Assembly: GCF_031844685.1 (NCBI RefSeq)
Contig: NZ_CP134605.1
Span: forward strand, 1,831,501-1,895,500
DNA: 64,000 nucleotides
Reading direction: 5' to 3'
Origin: Streptomyces sp. ITFR-21
Lineage (GTDB): Bacteria > Actinomycetota > Actinomycetes > Streptomycetales > Streptomycetaceae
Below are positions 47,762 through 56,388 of the stretch, in pieces; position 1 is the stretch's first letter; every line of letters begins with the position of its first letter. The notes under the pieces were generated by a model that was given only the letters and a program-made list of their open reading frames with translations, ran no database searches and had not been told where the DNA came from. The translations under genes were made by a program, and so were the position numbers.

Positions 47762-47922
47762 GGCGGTCGGGACGGTCAGGGCGGCCGGGACCGGGCCAGG
47801 ACGGCGACGGCGAGGAACGGCAGGGACGGCGGAGGGGCGGGGAACGGCAGCGGGACGGCGGGCGGGACGCGCCGGCGGACGCACGAGCAGACGTACCGGA
47901 AGACGCACAGGAAGAGGATGTG

Positions 47923-49212
47923 ATGGCGCTCGCGGGAGCATCCGGCCCGGTCATGGGCCGGGAGGACGTCGACCGTGCCCTGGCGCGGCTCGGCGCCGAG
48001 CACGAAGCCGTCGAGTCCTCGCTGCTGGCCCTCCAGGACCACTCGGGCCGCAGGCTGCTGGAAGGCGCCGAACTCACCGGCGTCACCAAGGAGCGGTGGG
48101 CCGAGACCGACGCGGCGATCACCGCGCTGTGGAAGCACTTCGAGGCGTACACCGACGCGCTGAACACCGCCCGGGAGCTGCGGGCCCGCCGCCGCTGGCC
48201 CACCCAGACCGAGCTCTCCCGGCTGACCGAGCTGCTGCGCGGCGACGGCATCACCGTCACCGGGGCCGACGTCCCCGACCACGCCCGCTCGCTGACCGGC
48301 CCGGCCCGGTTGACCGAACGGCTCAGCCTGGACCAGCTGCTGGCGCGGATGAACGACTGGTACGACCGGGCGATGGAGACGGTCGCCGCCGCCGACTCGG
48401 TGTGGTCCGCGCTGCCCGCCAGGATAGATCTGCTGGCCGCCGAGACCCAGCGGGTACGGTCGCTGGCGGACTCGGTGGGGGTGCGCCCCGGCGCGCACCC
48501 CTCGGGCGACGAACTGGAGGCGCTGGTCCGGGACCTGACCGAGCTGCGGGGCCGCACGGTCTCCGATCCGCTGGCCTTCTGGCGGAAGGCGCCCGCCCCC
48601 GGCCGGCCCGACACCTCGCGCTACGAGCAGGCCGGCCGCCGTCTTGAGGAGATCCGCCGCGAGGTGGAAGCGGTCATGCACGTACGGGACGACGCGGAGG
48701 ACCGGCTCAAACGGCTGCGCGACGTGCTGTCCCGGGCCGACCGCACCCTGACCGAGGCCCGCAGCGCCCGGGTCGAGGTGCTGTCGAAGATCCTCGCCTC
48801 CGACGTACCCGCGGTCAGCGGCCCGGCCGCCCGGCTGCACGAACAGCTGGGCGCCGCGGAGGACTTCGCCAGGACCGCGCAGTGGCACCGGCTGTCCCCG
48901 CTGCTGGACAGCCTGGAGGAGCACGCCGACGAGGAACTGCTGCGGGCCCGTGAGTCGTTGACCGCGGTGACCGCGCCGTTGGCGATCCGCGCCGAGCTGC
49001 GCGGCCGGCTCGACGCGTACCGGGCGAAGGTGGCCAGGCTCGGCATGGCCGAGGACCCGCTGCTCATCGAACGGTACGACCAGGCGCGCCGGCTGCTGTG
49101 GAGCGCGCCCTGCGACCTGGCGGCGGCCGACCGTACGGTACAGCGCTACCAGCAGGCGGTGTCCGAGATCGGCACGCCGCGCACGCCGACGGACCGGCGG
49201 GGACCGGGATGA
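47923..49212 (+). CDS. Helical coiled-coil protein of unknown function in the PknG cluster
   Basis: A 429-residue soluble protein, nearly all helix, with heptad-like stretches around residues 10-80 and 230-330 (RRLEEIRREVEAVMHVRDDAEDRLKRLRDVLSRADRTLTEARSAR). No signal peptide, membrane helix or catalytic motif was seen. It sits between the GlnH-type protein and the kinase, so it may be a scaffold or adaptor between membrane and kinase; that is inference. ATG 47923 is preferred over GTG 47920 since GAGG is 5 bases before the ATG. The 161 bases upstream are a G-rich spacer. Confidence 0.8.
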   Translation: MALAGASGPVMGREDVDRALARLGAEHEAVESSLLALQDHSGRRLLEGAELTGVTKERWAETDAAITALWKHFEAYTDALNTARELRARRRWPTQTELSRLTELLRGDGITVTGADVPDHARSLTGPARLTERLSLDQLLARMNDWYDRAMETVAAADSVWSALPARIDLLAAETQRVRSLADSVGVRPGAHPSGDELEALVRDLTELRGRTVSDPLAFWRKAPAPGRPDTSRYEQAGRRLEEIRREVEAVMHVRDDAEDRLKRLRDVLSRADRTLTEARSARVEVLSKILASDVPAVSGPAARLHEQLGAAEDFARTAQWHRLSPLLDSLEEHADEELLRARESLTAVTAPLAIRAELRGRLDAYRAKVARLGMAEDPLLIERYDQARRLLWSAPCDLAAADRTVQRYQQAVSEIGTPRTPTDRRGPG

Positions 49213-49414
49213 GCGGTGGGCGCGGCGGGCACGGCGGAGCGGGCGGTGGGTGCGGCACGGCGGGCGGGACGACGCGCCGCGGGACGCGCCGCGGGACACG
49301 CGGTGGGACGGGCGGTGGGACGGGCCGCGGGCGCGGGGCGATCGCCGCGGTGGCACACGACGGGTCCGGGCACCAGGTCAGTGCACCGGGCGGGGAAAGG
49401 CTGAGGGGGAGACC

Positions 49415-52066
49415 GTGAGCAAGTGCCAACGGCCCGGCTGCGGCGGGGCCTTGGAGGACGTAGGCGGCGGCGAGCTGTTCTGCGACACCTGCGGGCTGGC
49501 GCCGCTGCCGGCCGCGGCGGGGACCGGCACGGGGCCTGCGGGAGCGGGGTCCGCCGGAGCGGGGGCCGGCGCCGGGCGGCCGGGCGTGGCGGGAATCCCG
49601 CCCGCGCGGGCCGGCGCCGACTCCGGCCGGTCCGCGGCCAGCTCCTCCCGCTCGGCCAGGTCCTCCTCGCAGGCGTCCAGGCGCTCGGTGTCCGGGCGGC
49701 TCTCGCAGTCGCTGACCGGCAGCGGCACCGGCCGCGCGGTGTCGGTGCGCAGCTCCCGGGGGACGGCCAGCGCGCCCACCCGCGGCAAGCTGGGCGCCGG
49801 CCTGGTCTCCGTACCGCCCATCCCGCGGCCCGACCCGGCCGCCGCCGTCCTGGAAAACCCCGAGGTACCCGAGCGCAAGCGGTTCTGCAGCCGGGGCGAA
49901 TGCGGCGCCCCGGTGGGCCGCAGCCGCGGCGACCGCCCCGGCCGTACCGAGGGCTTCTGCTCCAAGTGCGGCCACCCGTACTCCTTCACGCCCAAGCTCC
50001 GGCCCGGTGACGTGGTGCACGGCCAGTACCACGTGGTGGGCTGCCTGGCGCACGGCGGCCTCGGCTGGATCTACCTGGCGGTCGACCGCGCGGTCTCCGA
50101 CCGCTGGGTGGTGCTCAAGGGCCTGCTCGACACCGGCGACGAGGACGCGCTGGCCGCGGCGGTCTCCGAGCGGCGCTTCCTGGCCGAGATCGAGCACCCC
50201 AACATCGTCCGCATCTACAACTTCGTCGAGCACCTCGACCAGCGCACCGGCACCCTCGACGGCTACATCGTGATGGCCTACGTCGGCGGCAAGTCGCTCA
50301 AGGAGATCGCCAACGAGCGCCGCACCCCGGACGGCAGGCGCGAGCCGCTGCCGGTCGCGCAGGCCATCGCCTTCGCCATCGAGGCGCTGGAGGCGCTCGG
50401 CCACCTGCACAGCCGCAACCTGCTCTACTGTGACTTCAAGGTGGACAACGCGATCCAGACCGGGGACCGGCTGGAGCTGATCGACATGGGCGCGGTCCGG
50501 CGGATGGACGACGCCGAGTCGGCGATCTACGGCACGGTCGGCTACCAGGCGCCCGAAGTCGCCGAGGTCGGCCCGTCGGTGGCCTCCGACCTCTACACGG
50601 TGGCCCGCACGCTGGCCGTGCTGACCTTCGACTTCCAGGGCTACACCAACGTCTTCGCGGACAGCCTGCCCGACCCGGGCAGCATCGAGGTGTTCTCCCG
50701 GTACGAGTCCTTCTACCGGCTGCTGGTCCGGGCCACCGACCCGGACCCGCGCCAGCGGTTCGCCTCCGCCGAGGAGATGGCCGAGCAGCTGCTCGGGGTG
50801 CTGCGGGAGGTCGTGGCGCTGGAGTCCGGCGTGCCGCGGCCGGCCCTGTCCACCCTGTTTGGGCCCGAGCTACGGGTGGTGGACACCGAGTTGGTACGGC
50901 CGGTGACCGGTGACACCTCGGCGCTCGGCGCGGACCGGGCGCTGGAGAAGGCGGCGCGCAGACGGGGCGGGGCGGGGGCGGCGCCCTCGGGGCCGGCAGG
51001 GACCGCGCCGGCGGGCCCGCCGGTGAGCGCGCCCGCGGCCGCCCCCGCGGTCGCCGGGACCTTCGGGCCGCCGCCGGTGCTGTCCGGCCCGGCGGGCGGC
51101 GGCCCGCCGGCCGTTCCCGCGGCCGGGCCGGTCGTCTCCCGGCTGGACCAGGCCGCCGCCGTACTCGCCCTGCCCGTACCCCACGTGGATCCCGGCGACC
51201 CCAACGCCGGTTTCCTCGCCGGGCTGTCGGCCGCCGCGCCGGCCGAGACGGTCGCCGCGCTCCAGTCGGCGCCGGAGGACTCGGTGGAGAAGCGGCTGCG
51301 GGACGTACGGGCCCGGCTGGAGCTGGGCGACACCGAGGGCGCGCACCTGGTACTGCGGACGCTCGCCGACGACGACCTGGACGACTGGCGGGTGGTGTGG
51401 CACCGCGGCCTGGCGGCGCTGTCCACCGGCGACTTCGAAACGGCGGCGCTCAGCTTCGACGGCGTGTACGACGCGTTCCCCGGCGAGCCGGCGCCGAAGC
51501 TGGCGCTCGGCGTCTGCGCGGAGGTGCTGGGCCAGCTGGACAACGCGGCCGACTACTACCGGCTGGTGTGGACGACCGACCACAGCTATGTCAGCGCCGC
51601 GTTCGGCCTGGCCCGGGTGCTGCTCAAGTCCGGCGACCGGGTGGGCGCGGTGAGCGCCCTGGAGTCGGTGCCGGAGTCCTCCATCCACTACACGGCGGCC
51701 CGGGTGGCCGCGGTACGGGCCCGGCTGCGGGACCGCTCACCGGGCGAGCCGCTGCTGCCCGACCTGTACGCCGCCGGCCGGCAGTTGGAGGACCTGCAGC
51801 AGCAGGGCCTCGACTCCGACCGGCGCGAGCAGCTGGCCACCGAGGTGCTGGGCAGCGCACTGGACTGGGTGCTGGCCGGCCGGAACGGCGAGGTGGCCGG
51901 CGGCCCCGCGCCGGCCGGCCTGCTCGGCGCCGGACTCACCGAGCGGGACCTGCGGCTCGGCCTGGAGCACTCGTACCGGGTGCTGGCCAGGCTGGCCCAG
52001 CAGGGCGGCGCGAGGATCGAACTGGTGGAGCGGGCCAACCGCTTCCGCCCCCGGACATGGGTATAG
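49415..52066 (+). CDS. pknG: PknG-type serine/threonine protein kinase
   Basis: An 883-residue soluble kinase matching PknG across its length. N-terminal zinc ribbon (CQRPGC and CDTC, residues 4-29), an Ala/Gly/Ser linker, a rubredoxin-like domain (FCSRGECG, then FCSKCG, about 155-185), kinase domain (about 195-460) with ATP lysine K235, catalytic D340 in YCDFKVDN (no HRD arginine, as in PknG) and metal D357 in DMG, then a TPR domain (GDFETAALSFDGVYDAFPGEPAPKLALG, SAAFGLARVLLKSGDRVGAV). In mycobacteria PknG phosphorylates GarA to steer glutamate metabolism. The extra N-terminal ribbon is not part of the mycobacterial form as I recall it. The GTG at 49415 follows GAGGGGGA. The 202-base gap upstream is a G-rich spacer. 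Confidence 0.92.
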   Translation: MSKCQRPGCGGALEDVGGGELFCDTCGLAPLPAAAGTGTGPAGAGSAGAGAGAGRPGVAGIPPARAGADSGRSAASSSRSARSSSQASRRSVSGRLSQSLTGSGTGRAVSVRSSRGTASAPTRGKLGAGLVSVPPIPRPDPAAAVLENPEVPERKRFCSRGECGAPVGRSRGDRPGRTEGFCSKCGHPYSFTPKLRPGDVVHGQYHVVGCLAHGGLGWIYLAVDRAVSDRWVVLKGLLDTGDEDALAAAVSERRFLAEIEHPNIVRIYNFVEHLDQRTGTLDGYIVMAYVGGKSLKEIANERRTPDGRREPLPVAQAIAFAIEALEALGHLHSRNLLYCDFKVDNAIQTGDRLELIDMGAVRRMDDAESAIYGTVGYQAPEVAEVGPSVASDLYTVARTLAVLTFDFQGYTNVFADSLPDPGSIEVFSRYESFYRLLVRATDPDPRQRFASAEEMAEQLLGVLREVVALESGVPRPALSTLFGPELRVVDTELVRPVTGDTSALGADRALEKAARRRGGAGAAPSGPAGTAPAGPPVSAPAAAPAVAGTFGPPPVLSGPAGGGPPAVPAAGPVVSRLDQAAAVLALPVPHVDPGDPNAGFLAGLSAAAPAETVAALQSAPEDSVEKRLRDVRARLELGDTEGAHLVLRTLADDDLDDWRVVWHRGLAALSTGDFETAALSFDGVYDAFPGEPAPKLALGVCAEVLGQLDNAADYYRLVWTTDHSYVSAAFGLARVLLKSGDRVGAVSALESVPESSIHYTAARVAAVRARLRDRSPGEPLLPDLYAAGRQLEDLQQQGLDSDRREQLATEVLGSALDWVLAGRNGEVAGGPAPAGLLGAGLTERDLRLGLEHSYRVLARLAQQGGARIELVERANRFRPRTWV

Positions 52067-52069
52067 CCG

Positions 52070-53680
52070 ATGCCACCACTGCCCGACTCGGCGGCCTCCG
52101 CGGCCCCCGTGCCGCCCACCGCCGCACCCGACCGGTGCCCCAACTGCGGGGAACACCTGGGGGCGAGGGACCGTTTCTGTGAAGGCTGCGGGCTGAATCT
52201 CGCGGCTCCGCCCGCCGACGGGATGCCTGCCGGCGGCCCCGTGCCTGCCGGTGGGACACCCGCCGGTGAGGCCGCCGCCGGCAGAGCGCCCGCCGGTGAG
52301 GCCGCCGCCGGGGATGTGCCTGCGGGTGCGGTGCCCGCCGGCCGGGCGGCGGTCGAAGGCGGGAGCGGGGTGAGCGGGGTGCGGGGCGACCGTGCGGATG
52401 GCCCGGCGGGCGGCTCCGCAGCCGATCCCGCGGCTCGCCCCTCGGCCGGCCTCGCTGCCGGGCCCGCCGTCGAATCCGCGGCCGGCGCCGCAGCCGTCGC
52501 CGTGTCCGCGGCTCCGTCGGGGACATCCGGTGTTGGCGGGGCGCCCGGCCGTTCCACCGGGGACGGCGGAACGGCAGAAGCCGGCGGGGCCGGCGGGGCC
52601 GGCGGGGCCGACGGGGCCGACGGGGCCGACGGGGCCGACGAAGCCCGCGCCCCTGCCGACCCCGGCGATCCCCCCCGTTCCGGAACCGATGGCACCCTCG
52701 TCCTCGGCGGCGCCGCCCGCCTCTCCGACCCCCGGCAGGAGTCCGCCGGGCCCCGCCGGGGCGGCGGCGCCGTCTGCGTCGCCTGCGGCCTCGGCGGGGT
52801 GGACAAGGACGGCTACTGCGAACACTGCGGGCACGCGCAGCCGCGTCAACGGGACCACCAGGAGCAGGAGCTGGAGGGCGTGGCGGCGGTCAGCGACCGC
52901 GGTCTGCGGCACCACCGCAACGAGGACGCCTTCACCGTGGCCGCCGCCTCGCTGCCCGACGGCACCCCGGCCGTCGCCGCCGTGGTGTGCGACGGCGTGT
53001 CCACCGCGTACCGCCCCGACGACGCCTCGGCCGCCGCCGCCGCCGCCGGCAGCGAGTCGCTGCTGGCCGCGCTGGAGCGGGGCTCGACCGCCGAGGACGC
53101 CATGCGCGGCGCGCTGCTGGCCGCCTTCGACGCGGTCTCCGCGCTGGCCGAGGAACCGGCGCCGGACGGCGCGGCCCATCGCAACGCGCCGGCCTGCACC
53201 TGTGTCAGCGCCGTCGTCGCCGGCCCGGTGTTCACCGTCGGCTGGATCGGCGACAGCCGCGCGTACTGGGTTCCCGACGACCGCTCGCTGCCGTCGTCAC
53301 GGCTCACCGAGGACGACTCGTGGGCGGCCAGAATGGTCGCGGCGGGCCTGATGACACAGGCGGAGGCGTTCGCCGACGAGCGGGCGCACGCGATCACCGG
53401 CTGGCTGGGCGCGGACGCGGTGGAGGTCGACCCGCACGTGGCGGCCTTCCAGCCGGAGGGGCCCGGGGTCATCGTGGTGTGCACCGACGGGCTGTGGAAC
53501 TACGCGGAGTCGGCCGCGGAACTGGCCGAGGCCATCCCCGCCGACGCCCGGGCCCGCCCGCTGCACAGCGCCCGCACCCTACTCGGGGTGGCGCTGGACG
53601 GCGGCGGCCACGACAACGTAACGGTCGCGGTGCTGCCGTTCCCGGCCGCCGTGTCACGGGCAGGATTTCCACCGGCCTAG
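52070..53680 (+). CDS. PP2C-family protein phosphatase with two zinc ribbons
   Basis: A 536-residue protein, begun 3 bases after the pknG stop. Zinc ribbon 1 at C23, C26, C37, C40; a long Ala/Gly/Pro linker (about 45-230) with tandem repeats; zinc ribbon 2 at C236, C239, C250, C253; and a PPM phosphatase domain (about 265-525). PPM motifs are NEDAF, VVCDGVS, GWIGDSRAYW, CTDGLW and GGHDNVTVAVL. It is the obvious counter-enzyme to PknG. The TAG stop sits at the very edge of a MITE-like element, so the original C-terminus may have been a little different. Confidence 0.9.
   Translation: MPPLPDSAASAAPVPPTAAPDRCPNCGEHLGARDRFCEGCGLNLAAPPADGMPAGGPVPAGGTPAGEAAAGRAPAGEAAAGDVPAGAVPAGRAAVEGGSGVSGVRGDRADGPAGGSAADPAARPSAGLAAGPAVESAAGAAAVAVSAAPSGTSGVGGAPGRSTGDGGTAEAGGAGGAGGADGADGADGADEARAPADPGDPPRSGTDGTLVLGGAARLSDPRQESAGPRRGGGAVCVACGLGGVDKDGYCEHCGHAQPRQRDHQEQELEGVAAVSDRGLRHHRNEDAFTVAAASLPDGTPAVAAVVCDGVSTAYRPDDASAAAAAAGSESLLAALERGSTAEDAMRGALLAAFDAVSALAEEPAPDGAAHRNAPACTCVSAVVAGPVFTVGWIGDSRAYWVPDDRSLPSSRLTEDDSWAARMVAAGLMTQAEAFADERAHAITGWLGADAVEVDPHVAAFQPEGPGVIVVCTDGLWNYAESAAELAEAIPADARARPLHSARTLLGVALDGGGHDNVTVAVLPFPAAVSRAGFPPA
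52583..52636 (+). repeat. 9-bp tandem repeat inside the phosphatase linker
   Basis: Six head-to-tail 9-base units, three GGCGGGGCC then three GACGGGGCC, encoding Gly-Gly-Ala and Asp-Gly-Ala triplets. A second 30-base-period repeat (CGCCGGTGAGGCCGCCGCCGG at 52261 and 52291) lies in the same linker. Linker length is likely to vary between strains without a frameshift. Confidence 0.85.
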
Positions 53681-53836
53681 GGTCTGTCGTCTGGATCTGC
53701 GTGGGTGGCGGAGCGGGGTCCGGTGCGTGCGGCCGCGAGGCCGGGGGGACGGCGTGGTGTGTCGTCGACCGGCGGGAACGCGGCAGGTGTGCGTGCCGGG
53801 GCCCGCGACGCCGCGGAGATCCGCACGACAGGCCCT
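53679..53836 (+). mobile_element. MITE-like element, copy 1 (158 bp)
   Basis: Ends are imperfect inverted repeats: AGGGTCTGTCGTCTGGATCT at the left, and at the right the complement of AGGGCCTGTCGTGCGGATCT. The interior has no gene. A second 158-base copy, about 84 percent identical by eye, lies inverted at 56231-56388. The left end overlaps the last bases of the phosphatase stop codon. No target duplication could be fixed and no transposase is in the window, so it would be a non-autonomous element. Confidence 0.75.
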
Positions 53837-53891
53837 GGCTTCGGGAGCCGGGGCGGGGCTGGACAAGGGCTTTAAGGAGCGCAGGAAGACG

Positions 53892-55223
53892 ATGGCCATT
53901 CTCTCCAAGTCGAACGTGCCGCGGTTCTCGGTCGACGTGTACCAGAACGAGTTCCTGCCCGAGGGCGGCCGTGAGGTCAACGCCATCGCCACGGTCACCG
54001 CGACCGGCGGCGGCACCACCGGGGCGCGGCTGCTGCCGGGAGCGGGCCAGGCGCCGAACGCGGGCGTGGTGATCATGGTGGACTGCTCGGGATCGATGGA
54101 GTACCCGCCTACCAAGATGCGCAACGCGCGGGACGCCACCGCCGTCGCCATCGACGCCATCCGTGACGGTGTCGCCTTCGCGGTGGTCGCCGGCACCCAC
54201 CAGGCGCGGGAGGTGTTCCCCGGCGGCGGCCGGCTGGCCGTGGCCGACCCGGCCACCCGCGCGCAGGCCAGGCAGGCGCTGCGCAAGCTCACCGCAGGCG
54301 GCGGCACCGCCATCGGCACCTGGCTCACCCTCGCCGACCAGCTGCTGCGGGCGGGCGAGGTGGCGATACGGCACGCCATCCTGCTCACCGACGGGCGCAA
54401 CGAGCATGAGGAGCCGCAGGCACTGCAGGCCGCCCTCGACCGGTGCGCGGGCTCCTTCACCTGCGACGCGCGCGGGGTCGGTACCGACTGGGAGGTCAAG
54501 GAGCTGACCGGCGTCGCCTCGGCGCTGCTCGGCTCGGTGGACATCGTGGCCGATCCGGCGGGCCTGGCCGCCGACTTCCAGGCGATGATGGAGAACGCGA
54601 TGGGCAAGGAGATCGCGGACGTCGCGCTGCGGCTGTGGACCCCGCAGGGCTCCGAAATCGTCTTCGTCAAGCAGGTCGCGCCCAACGTGGAGGACCTCAC
54701 CGCGCGCCGCACCGAGGCCGGGCCGCGGGCCGGCGACTACCCCACCGGTTCGTGGGGCGACGAGTCCCGCGACTACCACGTGGCGGTCCGGGTGCCGGCC
54801 GCCGGCGTCGGGCAGGAGATGCTGGCCGCGCGACTGTCCCTGGTGCTGCCGCAGCCCGACGGGACCTGGCAGCCGCTCGCCCAGGGCCTGGTGCGGGCGG
54901 TGTGGACCGACGACATGGCCGCCTCCACCCGGATCAACCCGCAGGTCGCCCACTACACCGGGCAGGCCGAACTGGCACAGGTCATCCAGCAGGGGCTGGA
55001 GGCCCGCAAGTCCGGCGACGTGGACGGCGCGACCGCCAAACTGGGCCGTGCGGTGCAGCTCGCCAGCGCCTCCGGCAACGAGGACACCGCCAAGCTGCTG
55101 GCGAAGGTGGTGGACGTGGTGGACGCGGCGAGCGGTACTGTGCGGCTGAAGGCGAGGGTCGCCGACGCCGACGAGATGACCTTGGAGACGCGGTCGACGA
55201 AGACCGTACGCGTGAAGAAATGA
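53892..55223 (+). CDS. von Willebrand factor A-domain protein
   Basis: A 443-residue cytoplasmic protein with a VWA domain (about residues 55-235). The metal-ion site DxSxS is complete (D64, S66, S68 in DCSGSM) and followed by a threonine segment (GGGTAIGTWL) and LLTDGRNEH. The C-terminal half is beta-rich, then helical (QVIQQGLEARKSGDVDGATAKLGRAVQLA). VWA proteins near kinases and PP2C phosphatases occur in TerY-type stress clusters, which is the best parallel. Start ATG 53892 with GGAAG upstream. It lies between the two MITE-like copies with the FHA gene, 18 bases before it. Confidence 0.88.
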   Translation: MAILSKSNVPRFSVDVYQNEFLPEGGREVNAIATVTATGGGTTGARLLPGAGQAPNAGVVIMVDCSGSMEYPPTKMRNARDATAVAIDAIRDGVAFAVVAGTHQAREVFPGGGRLAVADPATRAQARQALRKLTAGGGTAIGTWLTLADQLLRAGEVAIRHAILLTDGRNEHEEPQALQAALDRCAGSFTCDARGVGTDWEVKELTGVASALLGSVDIVADPAGLAADFQAMMENAMGKEIADVALRLWTPQGSEIVFVKQVAPNVEDLTARRTEAGPRAGDYPTGSWGDESRDYHVAVRVPAAGVGQEMLAARLSLVLPQPDGTWQPLAQGLVRAVWTDDMAASTRINPQVAHYTGQAELAQVIQQGLEARKSGDVDGATAKLGRAVQLASASGNEDTAKLLAKVVDVVDAASGTVRLKARVADADEMTLETRSTKTVRVKK

Positions 55224-55241
55224 CCAGGGGGAGCCGGCACC

Positions 55242-56204
55242 ATGCCGATGTGTCCGAACGGCCATCAATCGACCACCGACGACTGGTGCGAGGTCTGCGG
55301 TATGCGGATGGCCGCGCCGCCGGCGCCGCCCTACGGGTCGCGTCCCACATCGTCCAGTTCCGCGTCCTCCCCCGCCTCGACCCCGCCCACCTCGATGTCC
55401 CCGCCCGGTTTCGGCGAGCCCGGGGAGGCGACCGCGGTGGCCGAGCTGTGCCCGCAGTGCGGCACCCCGCGGGAGGGCGTCGCGCTGTTCTGCGAGGAGT
55501 GCCGGTACAACTTCCGCTCCCACACGGCGACAGCCGCCCCGGTCACCCAGGCGGCGCCGCCCGCCGCACCCGACACCCGGGTGCCGCCGGTCGCCCCGCT
55601 CCCGCCCGCTTCGGCGGGCTTCCCGCCGTACCCGACGTACGAGTCGCCCCTGTCGGAGCCCTCGGCGATCAACCGCCCGGCTGAGCCGGTGCCCTCGGGG
55701 TCGGTCACGGTCACCTCGGGCTCGGGCGACTACCTGATCGGGCCGCCGTCCGCCCCGGTGACGCCCCGCGGGCCGGCGACGGCGAAGGAGGGCACAGGTA
55801 CGGCGTGGGTCGCGGTGATCGCCGCGGACCGCGAGTACTTCTCGGCGATGATCGCCCGCAGCGGCCCCGAGGGGCAGAACCTGTACTTCCCCGCTTTCGC
55901 CCCCGAGGTCCGGCTGCCGCTCACCGGCGACCAGCTCACCATCGGCCGCCGACGGCAGAGCACCGGTGACGCCCCCGACATCGACCTGTCCCGCGCGCCC
56001 GAGGACCCCGGGGTCTCCCACCAGCACGCGATGCTGGTCCGGCAGCCGGACGGCACCTGGTCGGTGGTGGACCAGGACTCGACCAACGGCACCACCGTCA
56101 ATTTCGGCGAGGACCCGATCCGCCCGTACACCCCGGTCCCGCTCGCCGAAGGCGACCGCGTGCACGTCGGGGCATGGACCACGATCACCCTGCGGCGGGT
56201 ATGA
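55242..56204 (+). CDS. FHA-domain protein with two N-terminal zinc ribbons
   Basis: A 320-residue protein: zinc ribbon 1 (C4, H8, C16, C19), Ser/Pro linker, zinc ribbon 2 (C70, C73, C84, C87), a long Pro-rich linker, and an FHA phosphothreonine-binding domain at about 230-318 (LTIGRRRQ, DPGVSHQHAML, VDQDSTNGTTVNF). The FHA residues for phosphopeptide binding (R in GRRR, S and H in SHQH, N in STNG) are present. GarA-type proteins have an ETTP/ETPQ-like Thr pair before the FHA domain; none was seen, so this is not a plain GarA. Probably the phospho-reader of the PknG cluster. Confidence 0.9.
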   Translation: MPMCPNGHQSTTDDWCEVCGMRMAAPPAPPYGSRPTSSSSASSPASTPPTSMSPPGFGEPGEATAVAELCPQCGTPREGVALFCEECRYNFRSHTATAAPVTQAAPPAAPDTRVPPVAPLPPASAGFPPYPTYESPLSEPSAINRPAEPVPSGSVTVTSGSGDYLIGPPSAPVTPRGPATAKEGTGTAWVAVIAADREYFSAMIARSGPEGQNLYFPAFAPEVRLPLTGDQLTIGRRRQSTGDAPDIDLSRAPEDPGVSHQHAMLVRQPDGTWSVVDQDSTNGTTVNFGEDPIRPYTPVPLAEGDRVHVGAWTTITLRRV

Positions 56205-56230
56205 ACCCCCGGCCGGGCCATGCTGCGGCC

Positions 56231-56388
56231 AGGGCCTCCGGGTGGATCGTCGCGGCGTCGTGGGCCCCGGTCCGCACGCCCGCCGCGTTCCCGCCGGTCG
56301 ACGACACACCACGCCCCCCTCCCCGGCCTCGCGGCCGCACGCACCGGGCCCCGCCCCCTGATCCGCGCAGATCCGCACGGCAGGCCCT
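56231..56388 (-). mobile_element. MITE-like element, copy 2 (158 bp, inverted)
   Basis: Read on the minus strand it begins AGGGCCTGCCGTGCGGATCT and matches copy 1 along its length. The longest identical interior run is about 24 bases, around GTGCGGCCGCGAGGCCGGGG. The far end is more diverged (AGGGCCTCCGGGTGGATCG). It abuts, and appears to have cut, the end of a methyltransferase remnant. With copy 1 it brackets the VWA and FHA genes in inverted orientation. Confidence 0.72.
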
